Shown here: positions 1-8,736 of the stretch, piece by piece
How positions within the stretch are numbered: position 1 is the first letter of the stretch
Layout: every line of letters begins with the position of its first letter
NCBI RefSeq assembly: GCF_048551375.1
Contig: NZ_JBLYZJ010000008.1
Span: 1 to 64,000 of the forward strand
Reading direction: 5' to 3'
Source: Faucicola sp048551375
GTDB taxonomy: Bacteria > Pseudomonadota > Gammaproteobacteria > Pseudomonadales > Moraxellaceae
Length of the DNA stretch: 64,000 bases
The notes under the pieces: generated by a model
What the model was told of the DNA's origin: nothing
The model's database searches: none
What the model saw: the letters and a program-made list of their open reading frames with translations, nothing else
Made by a program: the position numbers and the translations under genes

Positions 1-567
1 GTACCAACACCTACCCCTACGCCAATACCAACACCTACGCCCACACCAGTACCGACACCTGAGCCTACGCCAGTACCGACACCTGAGCCTACGCCAGTAC
101 CGACACCTGAGCCTACGCCAGTACCAACACCTGAGCCTACGCCAGTACCAACACCTGAGCCTACGCCCACACCAGTACCAACACCTACGCCCACACCAGT
201 ACCGACACCTGAGCCTACACCAGTACCAACACCTGAACCTACGCCAGTACCGACACCAGTGCCGACACCTACGCCTACGCCAGTACCAACACCTACCCCT
301 ACGCCAATACCAACACCTACGCCCACACCAGTACCGACACCTGAGCCTACGCCAGTACCAACACCTGAGCCTACACCAGTACCGACACCTACGCCCACAC
401 CAGTACCGACACCTACGCCTACGCCAGTACCGACACCTGAGCCTACGCCAGTACCAACACCTCCCCCTACGCCAGTACCAACACCTACCCCTACGCCAGT
501 GCCAACACCGACTCCTACGCCAGTGCCAACACCGACTCCTACGCCAGTGCCAACACCGACTCCTACG
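1..567 (+). repeat. In-frame Pro-Thr tandem repeat in the autotransporter
   Basis: A degenerate 12-base period encodes PTPT, VPTP and EPTP units for about 189 codons and runs off the left window edge. Units vary mainly at one codon (ACG/ACC, GAG, CCC), giving Thr, Glu or Pro. Such arrays expand and contract by slippage, so copy number probably differs between isolates or assemblies. The unit length is a multiple of three, so changes would not shift the frame. Confidence 0.95.
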
Positions 568-3500
568 CCTGAAGTAAAAGCAGACTACGTCACACCATTT
601 ACCAATGCACAGCTTACCAAACCAACGTATGAGCGTAAAATTAATGCGGATTTGCAAGCCAGTCAGCCAAAACCAACCACAGGCACGCACACAGGCTATA
701 GTACGATGGACTCTTACTATGCCGAAGTAGCACAAGACAAAGGTTTTAGTAAAAACTTAACAGAAAAATTCTATGGTGCAACCGAAGAAGCGTACGCTAA
801 AAGTTTACAAAATTTGAGAAATACCATTGACTCACGTAATATCAGTATTGGTGTGGTGGATAGTGGTATTAATCGCAATAATAAAGGTCTAGTGGGTGCA
901 AATGTCCATGACACCCAACTAAAACTTAATAGCTCTACTTCCGTGGGTGAGTATGCCACGACTTACGCTAGTGGTGACCACGGTTCTCAAATGGCAACCG
1001 TTGCAGCAGGTAATGATGGTTATAGCAATGCTAAAATCTATGGTAGTGATACGATTGGTGAAGGTACTAGAAATGGTAACCAATTCTTTGTAACCTCTGA
1101 GCTTAACAAACGCTATGGTGTTAAAATCTTTAATAACTCTTGGGGGTCAGATAACACTGACCAGTGGATTCGAGATGCCAAAAATTTAACCTATAATAAA
1201 GACACAGGTGCAGTCAAAGGAAACTCTAACATTATCAGCATTGCTGAACAAAACCTGCCTTATATCCACGATTTGATTCTAAATCGTGATGTCTTGATGC
1301 TAAAAGCAACAGGTAACGAGGGAAAAGACGATGCGTATGATGAAAACTTAGCCCCATTAATAAATGATAAGTTCAAACAAGGCTTTATTACCGTATCATC
1401 ACCTCGAGAAGACTTTGATAAAGCCAACTATTGTGGACGTACAGCTGAGTGGTGTATCTCAGCCACTTCGACCACCAAAAATTTCAAAAACAATGGTGAA
1501 TTAAGCGACTACCAAGGTACATCACCTGCGACTGCCCGTGTTACAGGTACAGCCGCACTGATTAAAGCCGCTTACCCTTGGATGAAAAATAAAAACTTAA
1601 CAGAAACCCTGTTAGGAACAGCCAAAGATTTTGATGACATCATAAAAGCTTCGCCAACTTATCAAGGTGTCAGAAGAGTCAGTAATTTACCCTATAATTA
1701 TCGAGATAATTACTTAACAGGCAGAGATCAAAACACAGGACAAACTTATTATCTTATTCCCGATGCGAATATGTCCTTTAAACCCCGTACTCCTGCCAAA
1801 GTTGGTGTCAATGGCAACATCAATGGTAAAAATATCACTTGGGAAAATGGCTGGGGCTTACTTGACCCAGAAACTGCCACCAAAGGCTACGGTGGTTTCT
1901 ACTGGGATGACGTTGTTTTAGATACGGCAGGCACAAAAGAATCTGTATTCTACAATGACCTTAAAGGTGACAAAGGTTTTACCAAAAAAGGCGATGGTAA
2001 ACTGGTCTTTATGGGCAATAACAGCTACAAAGGCGACAGCGTTATCGAAGGCGGTGTGCTCGAAGTCAATGGCAACAATGGCAACTCAGCCATGTTTATC
2101 ACGGGTGGTGAACTCACAGGCTTTGGTAAAGTTAAAAGCGTCAACCAAACCAAAGGCTGGCTCAATAACGAAGGTAACCTTGCCATTGATGGGGATTATA
2201 CGGTCAATGCCACTGACAAAGAAAACACAGGCTTTAAAGCCAAATTTGGCAACCTAACTACCGTCAACGGCATAGCAAGCTTGGGTGGCAAGCTTGCCCT
2301 AACAGGTGAAACCAAAGACGGTCTTATCACCGAAAAAGGCAATCGTATCACCGTATTACGAGCCAATGGTGGTATTACCAAACAATTTGATAGCCATGCC
2401 TCTATCAACCCCTTATTTGAGTTAACTAAAGTGGAATATACCCCACAAGTTAATGAGCAAGGTGAGCCACTAAATGCCAGTGACACCACCAATAAAGACG
2501 TACAAATCACTGCAAAACGTCTAAAAGCCAGCAATGTGGTTAGTAGTGTTGATAAACTAGCACCAAGCACCCAAGAAGTTGCTCAAAACCTTGACAAAGC
2601 CTTAAGTGAACTTGATGCCAAACAAGAAACTCGCACCTTAACCGACAGTGAAAAACAATTTGCCAATAATGTCATTGAGCATTTTGCAGGTAGTATTGAT
2701 ACTGATGCCACCCTCAAAGCAATGGCAACGAATAGTAATGCTAGCCCAGTGTTATCAGCCAAAGCCACCAATCAGCAAATTTATCAACTTGACCCAACAA
2801 TTTATAGTAATAGTGCCGTCAATGCTGTCGAAGAAAGCTTTGAGCAAACCAATGACTTTAGCCAGCGTTTAGTTAAAAATGACCGTTTTTGGGCAGATAC
2901 CCATCGCCAAGACTATGACCTAAAAGTTGGTGAAGCCTCAAGCAACCGTACCACCAATAACCAAACCATTGGTACAGGTCTGGCAATCAGTGACAGTATC
3001 AATTTGGCGATTCAAGCAGATATTGCTCAATTAAAAAATGACGAAGATGTGTATGGCATTCACAATACCAGTGATACCGACATGACTGCCATTACCGTGG
3101 GTATCAATAAAAACTTGAATCAAGATAGTTATCTCTTAGGTTGGGCAAAAGGAGCAACCCTTGAAACCAAAACCACACGTAGTAATACCAATAGTCACCA
3201 AGTTAGCCAAGATGGCAACTTATATGGGGCAGGTATCCAAGTAGGCAGTAATTATCAACTCAATGACCGCTTCAGCGTCAATCCGTATGCCTTGACCAGC
3301 TATCATCAATATAAAGCAGATAATATGGTCAATGATGGTGTCAACCAAATTAATGACCTTAATGTCAAACAATGGCAAATGGGTGTGGGGATGAATGCCA
3401 ATTACCAAGTCAACCCTGCTTGGAAAGTCTATGGCGGACTGCAGTTCACTGAAGCTGTGGATAGAGATGCCAAACTCAATACCAACTATGTGGGTACGGA

Positions 3501-3672
3501 ATCAGCCTTGCAATTCAAAGGCTGGGATACTGGTAAAGACAAACTCAAAGCAACAGTTGGTACATCTTACCAAATCAGTGACCGTAGTAGTGTGGGTGTA
3601 AGCTATGATTATATGGGTAGTGAGCATTCAGATAGCCAACGTGTGAACCTTGGCTTTACCAGTAAATTCTGA
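1..3672 (+). CDS. Subtilisin-like serine protease autotransporter (3' part; 5' end outside window)
   Basis: The frame is open from base 1, so the true start lies upstream. It opens with about 190 residues of Pro-Thr repeat (bases 1-567), probably a surface stalk or spacer. A peptidase S8 domain follows: catalytic Asp in GVVDSGI (codon 859), His in SGDHGSQMA (codon 979), oxyanion Asn in ATGNEG (codon 1315) and Ser in YQGTSPATARVTG (codon 1522). Next come a beta-helix-like stretch with an autotransporter-associated repeat (GDGKLVFMGNNSYKGD, near 1990-2040) and a C-terminal beta-barrel ending in Phe (LGFTSKF), the usual outer-membrane assembly signal. The protein should be secreted by the type Va route and expose a protease. 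The triad is complete, so it is probably active; the substrate is unknown. Secretion signal and N-terminus are not visible. Confidence 0.93.
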   Translation, partial: VPTPTPTPIPTPTPTPVPTPEPTPVPTPEPTPVPTPEPTPVPTPEPTPVPTPEPTPTPVPTPTPTPVPTPEPTPVPTPEPTPVPTPVPTPTPTPVPTPTPTPIPTPTPTPVPTPEPTPVPTPEPTPVPTPTPTPVPTPTPTPVPTPEPTPVPTPPPTPVPTPTPTPVPTPTPTPVPTPTPTPVPTPTPTPEVKADYVTPFTNAQLTKPTYERKINADLQASQPKPTTGTHTGYSTMDSYYAEVAQDKGFSKNLTEKFYGATEEAYAKSLQNLRNTIDSRNISIGVVDSGINRNNKGLVGANVHDTQLKLNSSTSVGEYATTYASGDHGSQMATVAAGNDGYSNAKIYGSDTIGEGTRNGNQFFVTSELNKRYGVKIFNNSWGSDNTDQWIRDAKNLTYNKDTGAVKGNSNIISIAEQNLPYIHDLILNRDVLMLKATGNEGKDDAYDENLAPLINDKFKQGFITVSSPREDFDKANYCGRTAEWCISATSTTKNFKNNGELSDYQGTSPATARVTGTAALIKAAYPWMKNKNLTETLLGTAKDFDDIIKASPTYQGVRRVSNLPYNYRDNYLTGRDQNTGQTYYLIPDANMSFKPRTPAKVGVNGNINGKNITWENGWGLLDPETATKGYGGFYWDDVVLDTAGTKESVFYNDLKGDKGFTKKGDGKLVFMGNNSYKGDSVIEGGVLEVNGNNGNSAMFITGGELTGFGKVKSVNQTKGWLNNEGNLAIDGDYTVNATDKENTGFKAKFGNLTTVNGIASLGGKLALTGETKDGLITEKGNRITVLRANGGITKQFDSHASINPLFELTKVEYTPQVNEQGEPLNASDTTNKDVQITAKRLKASNVVSSVDKLAPSTQEVAQNLDKALSELDAKQETRTLTDSEKQFANNVIEHFAGSIDTDATLKAMATNSNASPVLSAKATNQQIYQLDPTIYSNSAVNAVEESFEQTNDFSQRLVKNDRFWADTHRQDYDLKVGEASSNRTTNNQTIGTGLAISDSINLAIQADIAQLKNDEDVYGIHNTSDTDMTAITVGINKNLNQDSYLLGWAKGATLETKTTRSNTNSHQVSQDGNLYGAGIQVGSNYQLNDRFSVNPYALTSYHQYKADNMVNDGVNQINDLNVKQWQMGVGMNANYQVNPAWKVYGGLQFTEAVDRDAKLNTNYVGTESALQFKGWDTGKDKLKATVGTSYQISDRSSVGVSYDYMGSEHSDSQRVNLGFTSKF

Positions 3673-3695
3673 TAAACCATCCGAAGTTGTTTAAT

Positions 3696-3726
3696 AAAAA
3701 GGGATAATATAGATTGTCCCTTTTTT
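3696..3726 (+). terminator. Intrinsic terminator after the autotransporter
   Basis: The stem AAAAAGGGA pairs with TCCCTTTTT around a 12-base AT-rich loop, followed by a T run. It sits 24 bases after the autotransporter stop and just before the convergent DUF2069 gene. The A run on the other side could let it act in both directions. Confidence 0.75.
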
Positions 3727-3740
3727 AACAATTTATATTT

Positions 3741-4154
3741 TTAACCATTCATTTTTGGCAATCTTTTTAACAAGATAAATAGCCAATAGTTAATCAACGC
3801 CAATAACCCAAAATCCACCAACCACACTGCCATTAAGCCCCACACTTGGCTAAAGCCGTGTTTCAAGGCGACCATGCCACTACCGCCTAGATAAATAAAA
3901 GTTATCATGCTAATCAACAGCAAGGCATAAGGGCTTTTACCTTTAACAATAAATGGCGTGGCAATAAAGGCAGGGATTAACCATAGCCCTTGCCATGCGA
4001 TACCACCCACGATAGCAGGTTTGGTCGTAGTTAAAGCATAGGTCAAGATTACCACGAATAATAGGCGAAATATCAGCCACGCCCACCACACTATCTTTAG
4101 GCGTTGGTGAATGGGATACACAGGTTTTGGGGCAGAATTATTGGATTTTCTCAT
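3741..4154 (-). CDS. DUF2069 family inner-membrane protein
   Basis: A 137-residue protein with four predicted membrane helices (roughly residues 22-42, 52-68, 75-95 and 105-128) and a basic N-terminus. Sequence and position match the DUF2069 family, which commonly lies next to wrbA in gammaproteobacteria. Its function is unknown. Its ATG overlaps the TAA of wrbA by one base, so the two are probably co-transcribed and translationally coupled. Confidence 0.8.
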   Translation of the reverse strand: MRKSNNSAPKPVYPIHQRLKIVWWAWLIFRLLFVVILTYALTTTKPAIVGGIAWQGLWLIPAFIATPFIVKGKSPYALLLISMITFIYLGGSGMVALKHGFSQVWGLMAVWLVDFGLLALINYWLFILLKRLPKMNG

Positions 4155-4771
4155 TATTGCAAGCCCATCAATGCGTGAGCGACTTTAGCAAGGCGTTGCC
4201 CTTGGGCTTTTGCCAAAGTTTTTTCATCAGCTGTCATCTCTTTATCATGGCTTGCCCCACTGACATGACTTGCCCCATACGGTGTGCCACCGCTTGTGGT
4301 GTGGTTAAGTACCGATTCGCTATACGGAATCCCCACGATGACCATGCCATGATGTAACAGCGGTGTCATCATACTGGTGAGCGTGGTTTCTTGTCCGCCG
4401 TGCATCGTGCCTGTACTGGTAAACACGCAAGCAGGTTTATTTTGCAAATTGCCTGCCAACCATAGCGTCACCGTATTGTCCCAAAAATACTTCATCGAAG
4501 CCGACATATTGCCAAAATGCGTTGCCGAACCCACCGCTAGCCCAACACAGTTTTTTAAATCATCCATCGTGGCGTACAAATCACCCTCATCTGGAATCGT
4601 AGGGGTAGTCTGCTCCGCCACGCTACTGACTTTCGGTACGGTGCGAATGCGAGCAGTAATATTCGTGCCACTTTCCTCAATGCCTTGAGCGATTTGGTAG
4701 GCAAGTTCTTTGGTCGAGCCGTTTTGGCTATAATATAAAACAAGGATATAAGGGGCGACTGACGTTGACAT
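4154..4771 (-). CDS. wrbA: NAD(P)H:quinone oxidoreductase, WrbA flavoprotein
   Basis: A 205-residue flavodoxin-fold protein. The FMN phosphate loop is SQNGSTKELA (about residues 15-24). Further flavin-site motifs are GSATHFGNMSASMKYFWD and FTSTGTMHGGQ. WrbA carries out two-electron reduction of quinones with NAD(P)H, limiting redox cycling. Length matches the family (about 200). It is the first gene of a two-gene unit with the DUF2069 gene. The Shine-Dalgarno is weak (GGAA). Confidence 0.9.
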   Translation of the reverse strand: MSTSVAPYILVLYYSQNGSTKELAYQIAQGIEESGTNITARIRTVPKVSSVAEQTTPTIPDEGDLYATMDDLKNCVGLAVGSATHFGNMSASMKYFWDNTVTLWLAGNLQNKPACVFTSTGTMHGGQETTLTSMMTPLLHHGMVIVGIPYSESVLNHTTSGGTPYGASHVSGASHDKEMTADEKTLAKAQGQRLAKVAHALMGLQ

Positions 4772-4910
4772 AATTGGTGTTCCATTTTTGGGGGATTTTT
4801 ATATTAAACAATAGTTAAAACTAACAAAATTCCATCACAATTAACGCTAAATGAATAATTTAAATTGGCGAATATGATACCATACTTGCATTTAGCCATC
4901 GGCATTTTTT

Positions 4911-4950
4911 AAATCTCCCCCAACCCCCTCTTTACGAAAGAGGGGGCTTA
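4911..4950. repeat. Palindromic intergenic repeat (CCCCTCTTT family)
   Basis: CCCCCTCTTT and AAAGAGGGGG form a 10-bp stem beside CTCCCCCAACC. The same core recurs at 37330-37366, 39895-39935 and 52547-52585, inside or next to a larger element. This copy lies in the 230-base gap between the divergent wrbA and YihY-family genes. Nothing else is evident in that gap except AT-rich sequence likely to hold both promoters. Confidence 0.8.
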
Positions 4951-5001
4951 AAATTAGAAGATTTACCCCACTACATTTTAACGGATTATCACAGTCGAAT
5001 T

Positions 5002-6891
5002 ATGAACGAATTACTTGCAAAATTAAAGAAACTGCCATTTCTACAATATAAATGGGTGCAATTTTTGGTGTATTTGGTCAAAAATTTTATTGATGATAAC
5101 TGCACCCAAAAAGCCTCTGCCCTAACTTATACCACGCTGTTATCTATCGTGCCGATTTTAACTTTGGTGGTGGTGATTTTATCGTCCGTGCCAGAGCTTG
5201 CCAAGTTTAAAGAGCAAATCCAAGCATTGATTTTTAGTAATTTACTGCCCTCGACAGGCAGTCAAGTCAGCAAATACATCAATCAATTTGCCAGTAATTC
5301 ATCCAATTTGACCTTGATTGGTGTGGGGATTTTGTTTTTTACCACTATCAGCACTTTGGTGACGATTGAAACCGCCTTTAATCAAATTTGGCGAGTGGAT
5401 AAAAAAGAAAGTAGTTGGCTCAATTTACTTCGCTATTGGGCGATTATTACCCTTGCTCCTTTGATGCTTGGCACGGCATTTATTATCTCAAGCACCGTGC
5501 AAAGTTTGAGTTTTTTAAACCAAAAAATTGGTGGTTACGGGATTGATTGGGCGATTTGGGTGCAGATTGCATCCATCGGTGTGATGATGATGGGCTTAGT
5601 GGCGATGTATTGGTTTATTCCTCGTTGCCAAGTGCGGTTCAAACACGCCTTGATTGCAGGGGTAACAGTCGGCATTATTTTTGAGCTACTCAAGCTGTCA
5701 TTTGGCTTAATTGTGGATAATTTCACCAGTTATAAAGCCGTGTATGGGGCGTTTGCGATTTTGCCGTTGTTTTTATTGTGGGTATATATTTCGTGGAATG
5801 TGATTTTATTGGGTGTACAAATCAGCTATTGTTTGACCATTTTTGAAACCAAAGAAGTCCATCCTCGCCATGCGTTGTTCAGCTTGATGGATATGCTCAA
5901 CGTCATGTACCGTGAGCATAAAAAAGGCAATGCCGTGACCGAGGCTGGCTTGCGTGATGTATTGGGTCGGCAAGAAATGCCAAATTGGTACACTTATATC
6001 AGCTTTTTACAAGACAATAATTTGATTGCCACCAGTGAAAAAGATGAATATGTACTAAAACGCTCACTGAATGACTATAGTTTTTGGGATTTTTATAAAA
6101 ACTTGCCCTACCCGTTACCGCATGAAAAAGACCTGCGAAAACTCAAAAATCACGCCCCTTGGACAGCCGATTGGATTACCACCTTAGCCAATGGCGAAGC
6201 GATGTTAAAGCATAATTTTGATATACCAATGTCAAATATCTTTGACCAAATCGCCCCACGCCAAACCCCAAATCCGCAAGATATCGAGCCGAATACAGGC
6301 AAAATCGGCAAAGGCAATCAGCTTGCCAGTAGCCGTGAAAAGTCAGGCTTATCTGGTGGTCAAGTCAGCGATGTGGTGAATGAAGATAAACGCATCAAAG
6401 AAACCGATGTCGAACAAGCCACTGGCTTTGATGGAACGCTAGATTTTAAAGGGCATGGCGGTAATGCTCAACCGATGGCTGGCAGTGATTTTAACCAAAT
6501 CGGTAGTCATAACCATCAGCAAAATCAGCTTCAAAATAATCAGCAAAACCTTAATCAAAACAATAGGCAAAACAGCGGTCAAACCATCCATGCCTACCAC
6601 CGTAGCAATCTTGGTAAACTAACGGCTACTGGCGTTGATATTGATGACAGCTTGAATAATGATAGCTTTGATAATGAATTGAAAAATGAGCATTTGGTGC
6701 AAGTGAAAAATGCTAATTTTGATAAAGTAGAACATGGTGATAATACAGGGACAATGGCAAAAATCCGCCAAATCGTCCCTGAAGCGGTGTTAAACAGTCG
6801 ATTTAATCCGTTTAACATTATTAAAAATAAAATCAATCATCGTCTTGGAAATAAAGACCCTAGAATTATCACCGATAAAGATAAAACTTAG
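5002..6891 (+). CDS. YihY/BrkB-family inner-membrane protein with long C-terminal tail
   Basis: Residues 1 to about 285 form the YihY (UPF0761/BrkB) membrane domain with about six hydrophobic helices; the early motif KASALTYTTLLSIVPILT is typical. The family is often annotated as ribonuclease BN or virulence factor BrkB, but E. coli RNase BN proved to be a different protein, so function is open. This copy has 629 residues against about 290 in E. coli YihY. A soluble segment of about 130 residues is followed by a hydrophilic low-complexity tail from about 415, including a Gln/Asn-rich stretch (about 505-530). No Shine-Dalgarno is obvious at the ATG. Confidence 0.85.
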   Translation: MNELLAKLKKLPFLQYKWVQFLVYLVKNFIDDNCTQKASALTYTTLLSIVPILTLVVVILSSVPELAKFKEQIQALIFSNLLPSTGSQVSKYINQFASNSSNLTLIGVGILFFTTISTLVTIETAFNQIWRVDKKESSWLNLLRYWAIITLAPLMLGTAFIISSTVQSLSFLNQKIGGYGIDWAIWVQIASIGVMMMGLVAMYWFIPRCQVRFKHALIAGVTVGIIFELLKLSFGLIVDNFTSYKAVYGAFAILPLFLLWVYISWNVILLGVQISYCLTIFETKEVHPRHALFSLMDMLNVMYREHKKGNAVTEAGLRDVLGRQEMPNWYTYISFLQDNNLIATSEKDEYVLKRSLNDYSFWDFYKNLPYPLPHEKDLRKLKNHAPWTADWITTLANGEAMLKHNFDIPMSNIFDQIAPRQTPNPQDIEPNTGKIGKGNQLASSREKSGLSGGQVSDVVNEDKRIKETDVEQATGFDGTLDFKGHGGNAQPMAGSDFNQIGSHNHQQNQLQNNQQNLNQNNRQNSGQTIHAYHRSNLGKLTATGVDIDDSLNNDSFDNELKNEHLVQVKNANFDKVEHGDNTGTMAKIRQIVPEAVLNSRFNPFNIIKNKINHRLGNKDPRIITDKDKT

Positions 6892-6931
6892 GCTAAATAT
6901 AGTGGTTTAAAGTAAAAATAACACCGTTTGG

Positions 6932-7010
6932 TTGGGGCGTAATGCTTACGCCCTGTTTGAAATTTTAGACATTGGGCTTATGCCTTGCGAAACAGTGTTT
7001 CTCACCTACA
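6932..7010. repeat. Double-hairpin repeat (GGGGCGTAATGC family)
   Basis: Contains GGGCGTAATGCTTACGCCC, a perfect hairpin, then a spacer and GGGCTTATGCC. Nearly the same unit occurs at 39957-40030, 46974-47053 (inverted) and 62354-62412, with shorter pieces at 44619-44641 and 58344-58400. It fills the gap between the YihY-family gene and the convergent DUF2127 gene. Confidence 0.85.
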
Positions 7011-7040
7011 ATACGATATTTATTGGGATTGGGATTGGTA

Positions 7041-7520
7041 TTAAACCAACTGTTTTTGCTTCATATTACGATACACAATAAACACGATGATGACATTCAG
7101 TACAAACAGTATCAAATGCACCCAGTCAAACGGCTTGGCAATGAGGTAATACAATTCCAACGGCAAAAACAACCCATAGCCTAAGACGCTCAACCAATAA
7201 GCCCAAATCTTATCTCGATATAAGCCATACGCCTCCACAAACCGCAATGACGCATAGCCTAACACCATCGCCAACATCGCCACCCAGTCTTGGTTGGCAC
7301 GATTGGCAAGGGCATTGAGCGTGTCGATTTGGGTCGCCAAAAAACTCCCCATCACCTCATGCAAAAAATGGGTAAAGCGTCCAATCAACTGGGGTAATTG
7401 CTCATGCCAAACCGCTACCATCAAGGCAAACAATAAGGCAAAGCCTCCCTTTACCACCTCATAGATGGCAACCATCACGATGGATTGATTGGCGTGTGAC
7501 GTGTGCGAAGCTTTAGTCAA
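7041..7520 (-). CDS. DUF2127 family membrane protein
   Basis: A 159-residue protein resembling DUF2127, with four hydrophobic segments (near residues 16-45, 80-98, 107-127 and 132-150) and an acidic/Tyr-containing loop (RFVEAYGLYRDKIWAYW) typical of the family. No function is established. The likely start is TTG, preceded by AAAAGGTG, and it lies inside the end of pyrC' (8-base overlap), suggesting translational coupling. Confidence 0.75.
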   Translation of the reverse strand: MTKASHTSHANQSIVMVAIYEVVKGGFALLFALMVAVWHEQLPQLIGRFTHFLHEVMGSFLATQIDTLNALANRANQDWVAMLAMVLGYASLRFVEAYGLYRDKIWAYWLSVLGYGLFLPLELYYLIAKPFDWVHLILFVLNVIIVFIVYRNMKQKQLV

Positions 7521-8691
7521 AGAACACCTTTTCTACTTTACCCATCAATTCACTGTTGATAAATGGCGTATTTTTACCTTGAGAACCCATGTTTTCTTTA
7601 GTTACCGTCCAAGAAACTTTAGGATTTACCAATACCGCACCGCCTTTTTCGGCATAAAAATCGCCCATTTCACCATTCGATAAACCTGCGATTTTGGCAG
7701 GGTTTAGGCAGATTTTTTCGACCAGTTGTTCAGCGGTCAATACGCCATCTTTTACCAACTGGCACGCCAGCCCCATAAAGGTATCGAAGTTGCTAATGCC
7801 CGCTTTACACTCGGCAAAGGGGGCTTGTTTGGCGGTTTTGGCAAGTGGTTCGTGGTGGCTACAAATCGCATCAATCGTGCCATCCGCCAAGCCCTCGAGC
7901 AAGGCTTTTTTATCGGTATTGGAGCGTAATGGCGGTAGCACATACGCCAACGAATTAAAGCCAATCAAGGCATCATCTGTCAAATGCAACTGGTGCATGG
8001 CGACATCGCAGGTCACAGGCAAGCCCTTTTGCTTTGCCCATCGCATCAGGTCAATCGAGGATTTGGTGGTAAGTTGGCTAAAGTGGGCGGATACGCCTGT
8101 TTCTTCGACAATCAGCAGTTGCTTAGATAAAGCGACCGTTTCGGCAATCCACGGAATCCCTGCCAAACCATGATACGAGGCGATATAGCCGTCATGGGCT
8201 ACGCCATTTTTGGATAAGCTTGGCTCGTCTGGGTAAAAAAACACTTTAATATCAAAGGTCGAGGCGTAATCAAGGGCTTGAAGCAGTACATCATCATTGG
8301 CAAATGGCTTGCGAGCATTACTCACGCCAATCGCACCACCTTGTTTTAGCCCTGCCATATTGGCGGGCATTTCACCTTTTAAGCCTGCGGTCATTGCCCC
8401 CAAAATTTGTAGGTGAATCCCTGCGTCATGGTAGGCACGTTCTTTTAAGCCTTTGAATAATGAACCGTTCTCTAACACAGGGTCGGTATCGGGTGGCATG
8501 ACAACGTGCAAAAAGCCGTTTTGGTAGGCACTACTGCCTTCGGATTTGAGTGTGCCGTGGGATTGATGCCCCGGTTCACGCAGTCTAGCACATAAATCGA
8601 CAAGGGGCGGTAATAGCCATTTGTCATTGGTGTCAATGTCGTCTAATTGGGTGAGGTCAAATTGCCAGTTGGGGGGGAGTAAATTTTTCAT
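7513..8691 (-). CDS. pyrC': Non-catalytic dihydroorotase homologue PyrC' (ATCase partner)
   Basis: Resembles class I dihydroorotases, but the metal site is gone. The usual D-x-H-x-H reads DLCARLREPG (residues 32-41), so both histidines are Cys34 and Arg36. The late TDHAPH motif reads SHHEPL. This is the signature of PyrC' of pseudomonads, an inactive subunit that assembles with PyrB into the dodecameric class A aspartate carbamoyltransferase. I chose the ATG at 8691 (MKNLLPPN, 392 residues) because AAAAGG lies about nine bases before it; the frame is open further upstream, but only through an inserted repeat. Downstream of pyrB, from which it is separated by a mobile-element remnant. Confidence 0.88.
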   Translation of the reverse strand: MKNLLPPNWQFDLTQLDDIDTNDKWLLPPLVDLCARLREPGHQSHGTLKSEGSSAYQNGFLHVVMPPDTDPVLENGSLFKGLKERAYHDAGIHLQILGAMTAGLKGEMPANMAGLKQGGAIGVSNARKPFANDDVLLQALDYASTFDIKVFFYPDEPSLSKNGVAHDGYIASYHGLAGIPWIAETVALSKQLLIVEETGVSAHFSQLTTKSSIDLMRWAKQKGLPVTCDVAMHQLHLTDDALIGFNSLAYVLPPLRSNTDKKALLEGLADGTIDAICSHHEPLAKTAKQAPFAECKAGISNFDTFMGLACQLVKDGVLTAEQLVEKICLNPAKIAGLSNGEMGDFYAEKGGAVLVNPKVSWTVTKENMGSQGKNTPFINSELMGKVEKVFFD

Positions 8692-8736
8692 GGGTTGCCT
8701 TTTGATTTTCATTGATTTTTTAAATAGATTTTTCGT

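Noticed and set aside
1..258. GTG at 259 as the autotransporter start
   Set aside because: The same repeat is open in frame from base 1, so the start lies outside the window.
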